NCBI GenBank assembly: GCA_964355975.1
Contig: CAYHFW010000011.1
Coordinates: 5,078 to 69,077, forward strand
Length of the DNA stretch: 64,000 nt
From: F1-60-MAGs104 sp964355975
GTDB lineage: Bacteria > Planctomycetota > Phycisphaerae > Phycisphaerales > SM1A02
Direction of reading: 5' to 3'
This document shows, in pieces, positions 49,387 through 57,536 of the stretch. Both the position numbers and the translations under genes were made by a program. Within the stretch, counting starts at the first letter, position 1. Every line of letters begins with the position of its first letter. A model generated the notes under the pieces. It made no database searches. It was not told the origin of the DNA and saw nothing but the letters and a program-made list of their open reading frames with translations.

Positions 49387-51444
49387 ATGTCAAACAATCG
49401 CATTCACAAGTTCGCACCGTACGTCACTGGATCACTCCTGCTGACGTTGAGTTCGTTCGCTGCTGCGCAAGCGACATCTGCAATTCCACCAGAAGCAGCC
49501 GAAATCGCAGCAGAGCGTCAGCTCTCGCCCGATGACGTCACTGCAGCGCTCATGACATACATGCCATCTGGAAAGTTCGACGAGTACATGCTCTTCTCGT
49601 CGGGCGGACACAGCGGTCAAGTGTTCGTCATCGGTGTTCCATCGATGCGACTGCTTCGCACCATCGCCGTGTTCACCCCAGAACCATGGCAGGGGTACGG
49701 ATACGGCGTCGGCAACGACATTCTCGCAGAGGGCGCAGGTCCGCTCGGCGAGACGCATTGGGGTGACACGCATCATCCCGCACTCAGCGAGACCAAGGGT
49801 GAGTACGACGGCCAGTTCTGTTTTATCAACGACAAGAACGCCGCACGACTCGCCGTGATCGACCTGCGCGACTTCGAGACGAAGCAGATCATCAAGAATC
49901 CGCTCGCACTCTCTGATCACGGTGGTGCCTGCGTGACTCCAGACACTGAGTACGTCATCGAGGGTGGCCAATTCGCAATGCCACTCGGAATGACCTACGC
50001 ACCGATGGATCAAGCCTCGTACGACGCGACCTACCGCGGAATGGTGACGTTCTGGAAGTTCGACCGAACCAAAGGCCGCATCGACCAATCGAAGTCATTC
50101 GCGATCGAGTTGCCTCCATACTGGCAAGATCTCTTCGATGCCGGAAAACTCGCGAGCGCAGGTTTCGTCTTCGGAAACTCGTTCTGCTCTGAGCGTGCCA
50201 CTGGTACTGCCAAGATCGGCGACAAGAACTACTTCGAGTCTGGTTGCAGCCAAGCAGACACCGACATGTTGCACATCATCGACATCAAACTCGCTGAGAA
50301 GGCCGCGTGGGGTCCGAAGTCGAAAAAGATCAACGGGATGACAGTCATTCCGCTCGATGTCGCTTCTGCCGAAGGAGTCTTGTACTTCGCGCCAGAGCCA
50401 AAGAGTCCACACGGTGCAGACGTGACACCAGGTGGCGAGTTCATCGTTGTCTCAGGAAAGCTCGATCCGCACGTGACGGTCTATTCGATCGAGAAGATCA
50501 AGGCGACGATCGCAGCAAAGAAGTGGACGAAGGATGCGTATGGCGTTCCTCTGCTCGATTTCGATTCGATCGTCGAAGCGCAAGTCGAACTGGGCCTTGG
50601 CCCATTACACACACAGTTCGACGACAAGGGATATGCCTACACGTCGCTCTTTCTCGATAGCGCGGTCGCACGTTGGACGCTCGGTGGTCCATACGCATCA
50701 AAGCACCCTGAAACACCATGGTCACTCGTGGGCAAGGTGCCAGTGCAATACAACATCGGCCATCTCGGATGTGCCGAAGGCGACACAACGAGTCCAGACG
50801 GCAAGTACCTCATCGCGTTCAACAAGTGGTCGCTCGATCGGTTCCCATCAACAGGACCGCTGCTTCCGCAGAACTTTCAGCTCGTGGACATCGCAAAGAC
50901 CGGTGACACGATGAAGGTGATCTACGACATGCCCGTTGGATTTGGTGAGCCTCACTATGCGCAGATGATCAAGGCCGACAAGATCAAGGCTTGGTCTGTC
51001 TATCCAGAAATTGGATGGAATCCGCATACGCAGTCGGTCGATCCAACTGCGGCGAAAGCTGGCGAAGAGCGCATTGAGCGCACTGGCAGCATCGTCAATG
51101 TCTATACGACTGTGACACGCAGCCATTTCAAGCCAGAGCGCGTTGTTGTGAAAGAGGGCGACACGATCATCTGGCATCTCACGAGTCTCGAACGCGCAGT
51201 TGATGCGACCCACGGCTTCGCGCTAGCGGGTCACGACATCAACCTGAGCCTCGAGCCTGGTGAAGCTGCAACGATCGAGTTCACCGCGACAAAGGCGGGT
51301 GTCTATCCCTTCTACTGTTCTGAGTTCTGCAGCGCATTGCACTTGGAAATGGTGGGCTACTTCTTGGTTGAGCCTGCTGAGGGTGCTGCGAAAATCTCCT
51401 CTGACACTGCAACACCTGTTGATGCAGCAAAGAAGGGAAGCTGA
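49387..51444 (+). CDS. nosZ: nitrous oxide reductase, Sec-type (clade II-like)
   Basis: 685 residues from the ATG at 49387. The signal peptide (FAPYVTGSLLLTLSSFAAAQA) lacks twin arginines, so export is by Sec, as in clade II NosZ. The beta-propeller domain carries CuZ histidines, e.g. GDTHHPALSE and ALSDHGGACVTPD, and later LGPLHTQFDDKGYAYTSLF. The C-terminal cupredoxin has the CuA site: C644, C648, H652 and M655 in YCSEFCSALHLEM. It reduces N2O to N2 in the periplasm. The gene begins a coupled operon with maturation genes. Confidence 0.96.
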   Translation: MSNNRIHKFAPYVTGSLLLTLSSFAAAQATSAIPPEAAEIAAERQLSPDDVTAALMTYMPSGKFDEYMLFSSGGHSGQVFVIGVPSMRLLRTIAVFTPEPWQGYGYGVGNDILAEGAGPLGETHWGDTHHPALSETKGEYDGQFCFINDKNAARLAVIDLRDFETKQIIKNPLALSDHGGACVTPDTEYVIEGGQFAMPLGMTYAPMDQASYDATYRGMVTFWKFDRTKGRIDQSKSFAIELPPYWQDLFDAGKLASAGFVFGNSFCSERATGTAKIGDKNYFESGCSQADTDMLHIIDIKLAEKAAWGPKSKKINGMTVIPLDVASAEGVLYFAPEPKSPHGADVTPGGEFIVVSGKLDPHVTVYSIEKIKATIAAKKWTKDAYGVPLLDFDSIVEAQVELGLGPLHTQFDDKGYAYTSLFLDSAVARWTLGGPYASKHPETPWSLVGKVPVQYNIGHLGCAEGDTTSPDGKYLIAFNKWSLDRFPSTGPLLPQNFQLVDIAKTGDTMKVIYDMPVGFGEPHYAQMIKADKIKAWSVYPEIGWNPHTQSVDPTAAKAGEERIERTGSIVNVYTTVTRSHFKPERVVVKEGDTIIWHLTSLERAVDATHGFALAGHDINLSLEPGEAATIEFTATKAGVYPFYCSEFCSALHLEMVGYFLVEPAEGAAKISSDTATPVDAAKKGS

Positions 51445-51447
51445 TTC

Positions 51448-52107
51448 ATGTCACCCCTGCTCAAATCAATTCTTGGGCCGCGGGTGCCTCTGCAGGAGGG
51501 CAGGAAGCATCGTGGGCGATTCGTCGCCCCGATGCTCCTGCTCGCCCTGGGGGGGATTCTGTTTGTTGTAAGCAGCGCGATGCCGTGGTGGAACATGACT
51601 CTGCATGCGCCGCAGTATCCAAAGGGATTGCACCTCGAGGCGCATCTCAACAGCATCTCTGGCGATGTGCAAGAGATTGACACATTGAATCACTACATCG
51701 GAATGCGGCCGCTTGGTGAGGCTGCAACGCTCGAACGAAAACTCGCATGGTTGGCGGTGGCATCGATGGCGCTGCTGATTGTCGCTGCGATCTTCATTCA
51801 CTCGAAGTGGGCGGCACTCTGCGTGCTTCCAGCGATTTCGTTTCCGTATGTGTTCTTGGCAGATCTCGCGTATTGGATGAACGACTTTGGTCAGAACCTT
51901 GATCCGCACGCGGCGTTGTCGAAGGCGATCAAACCGTTTACACCGCCGGTTCTTGGACGCGGAACGATTGGACAGTTTCACACAGACGCATTGCCTGGCA
52001 CCGGAATGTGGCTTGCATTTGCAGCGGGACTCATCCTGATCGCCGCGCTCTGGTTTCATCGCCGTGCGTACAAGCCACTCGCCGATCGCGCGCAGGTGCC
52101 TGCATGA
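51448..52107 (+). CDS. nos-cluster membrane protein (NosB-like)
   Basis: 219 residues from the ATG at 51448, three bases after nosZ. Four membrane helices: about 28-45, 95-113, 118-135 and 190-207. Between the first two lies a conserved-looking extracytoplasmic loop with SSAMPWWNMTLHAPQYPKGLHL, SISGDVQEIDTLNHYIGM and a C-terminal LPGTGMWLAF. Membrane proteins of this kind regularly follow nosZ in clade II operons and have been called NosB; their precise task is unknown, probably electron transfer or maturation. The stop overlaps nosD (ATGA). Confidence 0.75.
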   Translation: MSPLLKSILGPRVPLQEGRKHRGRFVAPMLLLALGGILFVVSSAMPWWNMTLHAPQYPKGLHLEAHLNSISGDVQEIDTLNHYIGMRPLGEAATLERKLAWLAVASMALLIVAAIFIHSKWAALCVLPAISFPYVFLADLAYWMNDFGQNLDPHAALSKAIKPFTPPVLGRGTIGQFHTDALPGTGMWLAFAAGLILIAALWFHRRAYKPLADRAQVPA

Positions 52108-53453
52108 CCCTTGTCGCGACGCTGTTGGCCGCGTGTGTTGTGTGCGCAGTCCAAGCGCCGGTTGAAAAACCAACATCACCACTGAAGGCGCTCGTCGATG
52201 CAGCACCGCTGGGCAGCGTCTTGAAGCTTCCTGCGGGCGTGTTTGATGGACCGCTCGTCGTTGATCGCGCGATCACCGTCGATGGCAGCGCTGGAACGAT
52301 CGTCGACAGCCACGGCGTCGGCGATGTCGTCATCGTGTCTGGTGAGGGAGCAACGGTGCGCGGTGTGCATGCGCGCGGCAGCGCTCTTGGGATGGACCGC
52401 GAAAGCGCAGGATTCGCTGTGAAGGCCGCGAAGGTGACGATCGAAGGTTGTCAGGTCGACAACTGCCTCTTTGGAATCAGCGTTGCCAATGGCGACGGCG
52501 CAATCATTCGTCGCAACAGCATCGTCGGCGCTGACTTGGCGATCGCCCGCCGTGGCGATGCGATCAAGGTCTTTCAAAGCGACGGCGTGGTGATCGAATC
52601 GAATCGCATCACAGATTCGCGCGATCTCGTCGTCTGGTTTTCGAAGGATGCCATCGTGCGCGACAACGAGGTCGTGAACTCACGATATGGACTGCACTTC
52701 ATGTACAGCCACAGCGCGGTCATCGAAGAAAATCGCCTCAGCGACAATTCGGTTGGAGTGTTCTTGATGTTCAGCCAAGACCTGACGCTGCGTAAGAACT
52801 TTGTGCGGGGCTGTCGTGGTCCGAGCGGTTACGCACTTGGCATGAAAGACATGGACCGCGCCACAATCGTTGGCAATGTGTTCGTCGCCAACCGCGTCGG
52901 GGTCTTTCTCGACAACTCGCCGCAAGAAGTCGGTGTGTGGAACACGATCGAAGGCAATCTCTTCGCATGGAATGACATCGGGGTGCTGTCACAGCCATCG
53001 GTCAAGCGCAACGCGATTGTCGGTAATGCATTCGTCGAGAATCGCCAGCAAGTCTCGGTGAATTCAGCGGGATCGATGAATGGCAACGACTTCGCCCGCG
53101 ACGGTCGCGGCAATCACTGGAGTGACTACGCGGGCTATGACCTCAATGGCGACGGCATCGGCGAACTCGCGCACGCCCCGCGCGAGGCATTCGGGCGGTT
53201 GGTCGATCGCCATCCACTGCTTCGAATTCTGGCCTACTCGCCCGCAGAAAACGCAATTGATTTCGCTGCGCGCGCAGTGCCTGTGTTCTTGCCTGCGCCG
53301 GCGTTTTCAGATCCGTCGCCACTGCTTTCGCCGCCGCATGTTGAGGTGCGCACATCTTCTGTCGCTGGAGGAAGTGCGATGGCGATTGTTGGATTCATTC
53401 TCATCGCAGTCGCGCTCATCGCACTCGCACCCGCATGGAGAGGAAACTCATGA
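52104..53453 (+). CDS. nosD: nitrous oxide reductase maturation protein NosD
   Basis: 449 residues from the ATG at 52104. The signal peptide (VATLLAACVVCAVQA) is followed by a right-handed parallel beta-helix of CASH/PbH1 repeats (DGPLVVDRAITVDGSAGTIV, NCLFGISVANGDGAIIRRNSI, YGLHFMYSHSAVIEENRLSDN, GVFLMFSQDLTLRKN). The block LHFMYSHS is typical of NosD. A C-terminal hydrophobic segment (MAIVGFILIAVALIALAPAW) may anchor it. With NosF and NosY it forms the ABC-type complex that matures the CuZ cluster of NosZ. The DLNGDGIGE loop is a calcium-like motif near the end of the helix. Confidence 0.93.
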   Translation: MTLVATLLAACVVCAVQAPVEKPTSPLKALVDAAPLGSVLKLPAGVFDGPLVVDRAITVDGSAGTIVDSHGVGDVVIVSGEGATVRGVHARGSALGMDRESAGFAVKAAKVTIEGCQVDNCLFGISVANGDGAIIRRNSIVGADLAIARRGDAIKVFQSDGVVIESNRITDSRDLVVWFSKDAIVRDNEVVNSRYGLHFMYSHSAVIEENRLSDNSVGVFLMFSQDLTLRKNFVRGCRGPSGYALGMKDMDRATIVGNVFVANRVGVFLDNSPQEVGVWNTIEGNLFAWNDIGVLSQPSVKRNAIVGNAFVENRQQVSVNSAGSMNGNDFARDGRGNHWSDYAGYDLNGDGIGELAHAPREAFGRLVDRHPLLRILAYSPAENAIDFAARAVPVFLPAPAFSDPSPLLSPPHVEVRTSSVAGGSAMAIVGFILIAVALIALAPAWRGNS

Positions 53454-54193
53454 TCAACATCGTTGCACTTCGCAAGAATTACGGAAAGCGCATTGTTCTA
53501 CGCGGAGTCACACTGCAGGTCGCGCGCGGTGAGGCCGTTGCGCTCTGGGGGGGCAACGGAGCAGGCAAGACGACCGTGCTGCGGTGCGTTCTTGGATTGA
53601 CCCGATACGACGGTGGCATCTTCATTGATGGAATCGACGCAACACGACAGGGCGCATGCGCACGCGGACGAATCGGCTATGTGCCGCAAGAGCTGCCCGC
53701 CCACGGATCATGGCGTGCGCTCGAGTCGCTTGAGTTCATCGCAAAGCTGCGCGGAGCGCCGCGCAAGAACTGCCAACTCCTGCTCGCACGAGTTGGTCTC
53801 GCCGCTGAGGCGCGCACGCGCATCGAAGAGTTCAGCGGAGGAATGAAGCAGCGACTCGCACTCGCAATCGCGCTGCTTGATGATCCGCCAGTGCTGCTGC
53901 TCGACGAGGCGACTGCAGGACTCGATCTTGCAGGGCGCCGTCAACTGCTCGACCTATTGCAAGAGATTCGCGCCGATGGGCGCACGCTCTTGTTCACCTC
54001 GCACCGTCCAGATGAAATCGAAGAACTTGCTGATCGCGCCATTGCGCTCGACCAGGGAGTGGTGGTGCTCGATGGACCAGCGAGCGAACTCGATGCGCTC
54101 CTGTCGCCCAACCGCGCGAAGAATGTCGACTCGATCGCGCGCATCGCACGCGGAGTCATTCAAGAAGGGGGATGCCGCAATGTCGCTCGCTAA
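53450..54193 (+). CDS. nosF: ABC transporter ATPase NosF
   Basis: 247 residues from the ATG at 53450 (ATGA overlap with nosD). Walker A WGGNGAGKTTVLRCVLG, Q-loop GYVPQELPAHGSW, signature FSGGMKQRLALAIALL, Walker B LLLDEATAGLD and switch His FTSHRPDEIEELAD are intact. Drives the NosDFY maturation machinery on the cytoplasmic side. The 3' end overlaps nosY by 14 bases. Confidence 0.92.
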   Translation: MINIVALRKNYGKRIVLRGVTLQVARGEAVALWGGNGAGKTTVLRCVLGLTRYDGGIFIDGIDATRQGACARGRIGYVPQELPAHGSWRALESLEFIAKLRGAPRKNCQLLLARVGLAAEARTRIEEFSGGMKQRLALAIALLDDPPVLLLDEATAGLDLAGRRQLLDLLQEIRADGRTLLFTSHRPDEIEELADRAIALDQGVVVLDGPASELDALLSPNRAKNVDSIARIARGVIQEGGCRNVAR

Positions 54194-55085
54194 CGCAATG
54201 AACGTCATGAACAATCCGTCTGCGCTGCAAGGCAGTGAAAGCGCGAAACGCAAGACGACCGCACTGCGAATCATCGGCACGATTGCGGCACGCGAGATAC
54301 GCGATGCAGTGCGCAATCGATGGCTTGTCGCATTCGCGATCTGTTACGCGCTCTTGAGTGCAGCAATTTCACTGCTCACGCGCTCAGCAGTCGGCGGTGC
54401 TGGCGCTGCGGGATTCGGCCGAACCGCTGCTGGGCTCATCAACCTTGTGATGGTGCTTGTGCCGTTGATGTCGATGACTGCAGCGGCGAGCAGTGTCGCG
54501 GGCGAGCGCGAGCGTGGCATGCTCGCATTTGTCTTGGCGCAACCCGTCTCGCTGCTCGAAGTGCTTCTTGGAAAGTTCCTCGGTCTCTCGATCGCGGTCG
54601 CTGCCGCTGTCGCGCTCGGGTTTGGCGTGGGTGCAGTTCTGATTTCTGGAACGGGTGGGGCAGACGCTGCGGCCTTTGTTGAGATGACGTTGCTCACCGG
54701 ACTGCTCTCAGTCGCGATGGTCTCGCTTGGAATCCTTGTGAGTGCATGGTGTCGACGCACGAGCACTGCAACGACTGCAGTGTTGCTGACATGGCTCGCG
54801 CTTGTCTTCGGTTGCGATCTCATTCTGATGGGAACCCACTTGGCTGTGCAGATGGGTGCGCCGATGATGTTTCATCTCGCACTCGCAAATCCACTGCAGG
54901 CGTTCAAGTTTGCGGCACTGCAACCGCTCGGCGGCAGTCTTGATGTGCTCGGTCCTGCGGCAGGTTGGGCGGTCTACGAGTATGGCACTTGGTTGCGGCC
55001 GCTGCTCTTGGCGGCACTCGTGGTGTGGTGTCTGTGGCCATTCACCATTGCGTTCGTCGTGATGAAGCGAAAGGGGATCACATGA
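54180..55085 (+). CDS. nosY: ABC permease NosY
   Basis: 301 residues from the ATG at 54180. Six membrane helices characteristic of the ABC-2 type permease NosY: WLVAFAICYALLSAAISLL, FGRTAAGLINLVMVLVPLMSM, LGLSIAVAAAVALGFGVGAVL, LSVAMVSLGILVSAW, TAVLLTWLALVFGCDLIL and LLLAALVVWCLWPFTI. SVAGERERGMLAFVLAQPVS is the conserved coupling segment. It works with NosF and NosD in CuZ maturation. The stop overlaps nosL (ATGA). Confidence 0.9.
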   Translation: MSLANAMNVMNNPSALQGSESAKRKTTALRIIGTIAAREIRDAVRNRWLVAFAICYALLSAAISLLTRSAVGGAGAAGFGRTAAGLINLVMVLVPLMSMTAAASSVAGERERGMLAFVLAQPVSLLEVLLGKFLGLSIAVAAAVALGFGVGAVLISGTGGADAAAFVEMTLLTGLLSVAMVSLGILVSAWCRRTSTATTAVLLTWLALVFGCDLILMGTHLAVQMGAPMMFHLALANPLQAFKFAALQPLGGSLDVLGPAAGWAVYEYGTWLRPLLLAALVVWCLWPFTIAFVVMKRKGIT

Positions 55086-55528
55086 TTCGCCATATTGGCC
55101 TGCTCGCGTTTGTCGCACTGCTTCTCTCGTGCGAGAAGCCAACGATTGCTCCACCTGAGATTCGATGGGGAGTCGACGAGTGCGCGAACTGCATCATGAC
55201 GATTCAAGAGGAGGCCTCTGCGTGCGCTGCGGTTCGTATCAGCAGCGAGGGCCGACTCGAGGTGCGCAGTTGCGACGACGTGAATTGCCTCGTCGAGTTG
55301 CTCGACGAGCAAGGCGACTTCGCATCGTGGACTGTCTTTGTGCACGACCACGCGTCGCACGCATGGCTGCCAGCAACAAGCGCCAAGTTTGTGCGTGATG
55401 TGCAGATCAAGACTCCGATGGCATCTGGAGTCGCGGCCTATGGCACGGGTGCGCCGAATCACGCATGCACCTGGGCTGAGATGACCGCGCAAATTCGCAA
55501 CGAGTCAACCGTTCACCCAAAGAAGTAA
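55082..55528 (+). CDS. nosL: copper chaperone lipoprotein NosL-like
   Basis: 148 residues from the ATG at 55082. The signal ends in a lipobox (LLLSCEK, Cys about residue 17). ECANCIMTIQEEASACAAV corresponds to the NosL motif (C-x-x-C-x-M). A later PMASGVAAYGTG with Met and a conserved WLPATSAKFVRD support a NosL fold. NosL binds Cu(I) and supplies it to NosD/NosZ in the periplasm. Position directly after nosY confirms the assignment. Confidence 0.88.
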   Translation: MIRHIGLLAFVALLLSCEKPTIAPPEIRWGVDECANCIMTIQEEASACAAVRISSEGRLEVRSCDDVNCLVELLDEQGDFASWTVFVHDHASHAWLPATSAKFVRDVQIKTPMASGVAAYGTGAPNHACTWAEMTAQIRNESTVHPKK

Positions 55529-55539
55529 GGAATCGCCCA

Positions 55540-56892
55540 ATGAGTCAGATCACGATCGACCAAGTTGAGACAGCGCACGCCTCGAACGAGCCGCATCCAG
55601 CGCATCACTTTCATTCACTCGAGCAGCAATTCGATGCGGCAAAACTCGGAATGTGGCTCTTTCTCGGCACAGAAGTGCTCTTTTTTGGTGCGTTGTTCGT
55701 GCTCTATGCGGTCTTGCGTTACCGCCATCCAGAGGTGTTCATTTGGGGAGCGAAGTTTCTCTCGCCCGCGATGGGCGGAATCAACACCGTTGTGCTGATC
55801 CTGAGCAGTCTGACTGCAGCACTTTCGGTAGGACTCATTCGCATGGGGCGGCGCCGCACAGCTTCGGCGTGCCTGATGTTGACTGCACTCTGCGGGGTTG
55901 TGTTTCTTGGGGTGAAGTATCAGGAGTATTCGCACAAGATTCACGAGGGACTGGTGTGGGGCCCAAGTTTTTATCGCGTGCCCGCACACGAGGTGGCAGC
56001 ATTCGAGTCAGCGGTTGCAGCGGCTGCGCCCAAAGAAACCGCCGCGCCTGCGGTCGTCAGCGCATCAGTTGCGTCTAGCGCATCAGTTGCACCCGTCGCC
56101 GTGGTCGCAGCGCCCGCGGTGAAAGTCGTCGCGGCATCAGCTGGAAATGCAGTCGTCGGTCAGCAACTGTGGGATGCCACATGTCGCGCGTGTCACGGCG
56201 CGGGCGGCGAAGGAATCACCGGTCAGGGCAAGGACATCCGCACGAGCACATTCATCCTTGAACGCAATGACGAGCAACTGCTGAAGTTCATCAAGAGTGG
56301 ACGCATGCCCTTCGACAAGTTGAATACGACGGGCATTCAGATGCCGCCCAAAGGAGGCAATCCACTTCTCAAGGATGCAGACCTTCAAAACATCGTTGCG
56401 TACATCCGAACGATCGTTCATGCGGATGGCGCGGCCTCGACGGCTGCCGCAACCGCGCCTGCCGACAATTCTGCCGCATCCGCGCCTGCCGCCGCGAGCG
56501 CGCAACCTGTTGCAACAGCGCTCCCACCCGTGTGGATTCAAAAGTCGAGCATCCCCAACGCGCCCAACGGTCCTTCACAACTCGCTCCCGAGTTTTCGCT
56601 CGCTCCAGGAGAATCGTTTGTTGCGCCGGCCGATCCAGCAACCCGACCCGTGCTCGAACGCGATGTTCCTGTGGATGCGCACATGTTCTTTGCGATCTAC
56701 TACGCGATGACCGGATTGCACGGAATTCACGTGCTCATCGGAATCGTCATCTTCGCATGGCTCGCAGTTGCAGTCGCACGCGGTCGATATGGTCCAAAGT
56801 CATTCACGGCGATCGACTTGAGCAGCCTGTACTGGCATCTCGTCGACGTGATCTGGATCTTTCTCTTTCCGCTCTTCTATCTCATCGACTGA
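55540..56892 (+). CDS. heme-copper oxidase subunit III homologue with internal cytochrome c domain
   Basis: 450 residues from the ATG at 55540, 11 bases after nosL. Three helices start the protein: KLGMWLFLGTEVLFFGALF, GINTVVLILSSLTAALSVGL and ACLMLTALCGVVFLGV, followed by KYQEYSHKIHEGL, all classical for subunit III (NorE/CoxC). An insert of about 240 residues then interrupts the fold. It has an Ala/Val-rich spacer, a class I cytochrome c core with CRACH (C215, C218, H219), GRMPFD and QMPPKGGNPL with Met ligand candidates, DLQNIVAYIRTI, and another Ala/Pro spacer. Subunit III resumes at about residue 380 (YYAMTGLHGIHVLIGIVIF, then LYWHLVDVIWIFLFPLFYLI). Topology puts the insert in the periplasm. 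No oxidase subunit I or II is adjacent, so electron delivery to NosZ is a plausible job. Confidence 0.88.
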   Translation: MSQITIDQVETAHASNEPHPAHHFHSLEQQFDAAKLGMWLFLGTEVLFFGALFVLYAVLRYRHPEVFIWGAKFLSPAMGGINTVVLILSSLTAALSVGLIRMGRRRTASACLMLTALCGVVFLGVKYQEYSHKIHEGLVWGPSFYRVPAHEVAAFESAVAAAAPKETAAPAVVSASVASSASVAPVAVVAAPAVKVVAASAGNAVVGQQLWDATCRACHGAGGEGITGQGKDIRTSTFILERNDEQLLKFIKSGRMPFDKLNTTGIQMPPKGGNPLLKDADLQNIVAYIRTIVHADGAASTAAATAPADNSAASAPAAASAQPVATALPPVWIQKSSIPNAPNGPSQLAPEFSLAPGESFVAPADPATRPVLERDVPVDAHMFFAIYYAMTGLHGIHVLIGIVIFAWLAVAVARGRYGPKSFTAIDLSSLYWHLVDVIWIFLFPLFYLID

Positions 56893-56901
56893 GCGAGAAA
56901 C

Positions 56902-57513
56902 TCACTCAGCTGCAGGCGGTGAGGTCTTGGCCTTTGATGCGTCGCCCTTGGCATCATCTTTCTTCTCGCCCTTCTTCTCTTCATCGGCGGGCTTGAATGT
57001 GTCGTGGCTCTCGTGCTCTTGGTGCTCGAGCGCCTCAACGGCATCTTTCGCAGCCTTGTAGTTACCCGCCAAGAGTGCCTGTTCGAGCGTGATCGAAAGA
57101 GTCAAAGTTGCGATGAGCTGCGTGCGCATGTCGAGCAAATACTCCGCGGTGTTATCGCCATACTTCGCCTTCGCGGCTGGCGTCATCTTGACGGTCGCAC
57201 ACATTCCTTTGGCAGCGACGAGTCCAGCTTGTAGCGATTGCACCGCCTCGAGGTCTTTCGTCTTGGTCGTTGCATCGAGGGCAGATTCTTCAAGTGCCTC
57301 AAAGCCGCGTTCGGCGCGCTTCATCGCTCCCTCAAAACTCTGCGCTGGCCCGCCGCGACCGACGCGTGATCCGCGACCTTCAAACTGACCTTCGCCTTGC
57401 GGCTTCTGCGCAGTTGGTGCGGTTGGTGCAGCTGGCGCGGTTGGCGCACTCTGTGCCGAGGCGAATGAGCAGAACAAGAGTGAGACGCACGCAGCGATGT
57501 GAGTTGATTTCAT
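56902..57513 (-). CDS. cytochrome b562-like exported four-helix protein
   Basis: 203 residues from the ATG at 57513. The signal peptide (IAACVSLLFCSFASAQ) is followed by a Pro/Ala-rich linker, then a helical domain of about 120 residues. AMKRAERGFEALEESALD near its start could supply a Met ligand and HQEHESHDTFKP near its end a His ligand, as in cytochrome b562. TKDLEAVQSLQAGLVAAKGM and AEYLLDMRTQLIATL fit its helices. The C-terminal tail is Lys/Glu/Asp-rich. Heme binding is inferred. Its 3' end faces the subunit III gene of the nos operon, 9 bases apart. Confidence 0.65.
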   Translation of the reverse strand: MKSTHIAACVSLLFCSFASAQSAPTAPAAPTAPTAQKPQGEGQFEGRGSRVGRGGPAQSFEGAMKRAERGFEALEESALDATTKTKDLEAVQSLQAGLVAAKGMCATVKMTPAAKAKYGDNTAEYLLDMRTQLIATLTLSITLEQALLAGNYKAAKDAVEALEHQEHESHDTFKPADEEKKGEKKDDAKGDASKAKTSPPAAE

Positions 57514-57536
57514 AAGGGTCGCGATGGTAACGCTCG

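Noticed and set aside
55540..56892. Two genes (subunit III and cytochrome c) joined by error
   Set aside because: The reading frame is continuous, spacers on both sides are Ala/Pro-rich linkers typical of domain insertions, and subunit III resumes exactly where helix 4 should begin.
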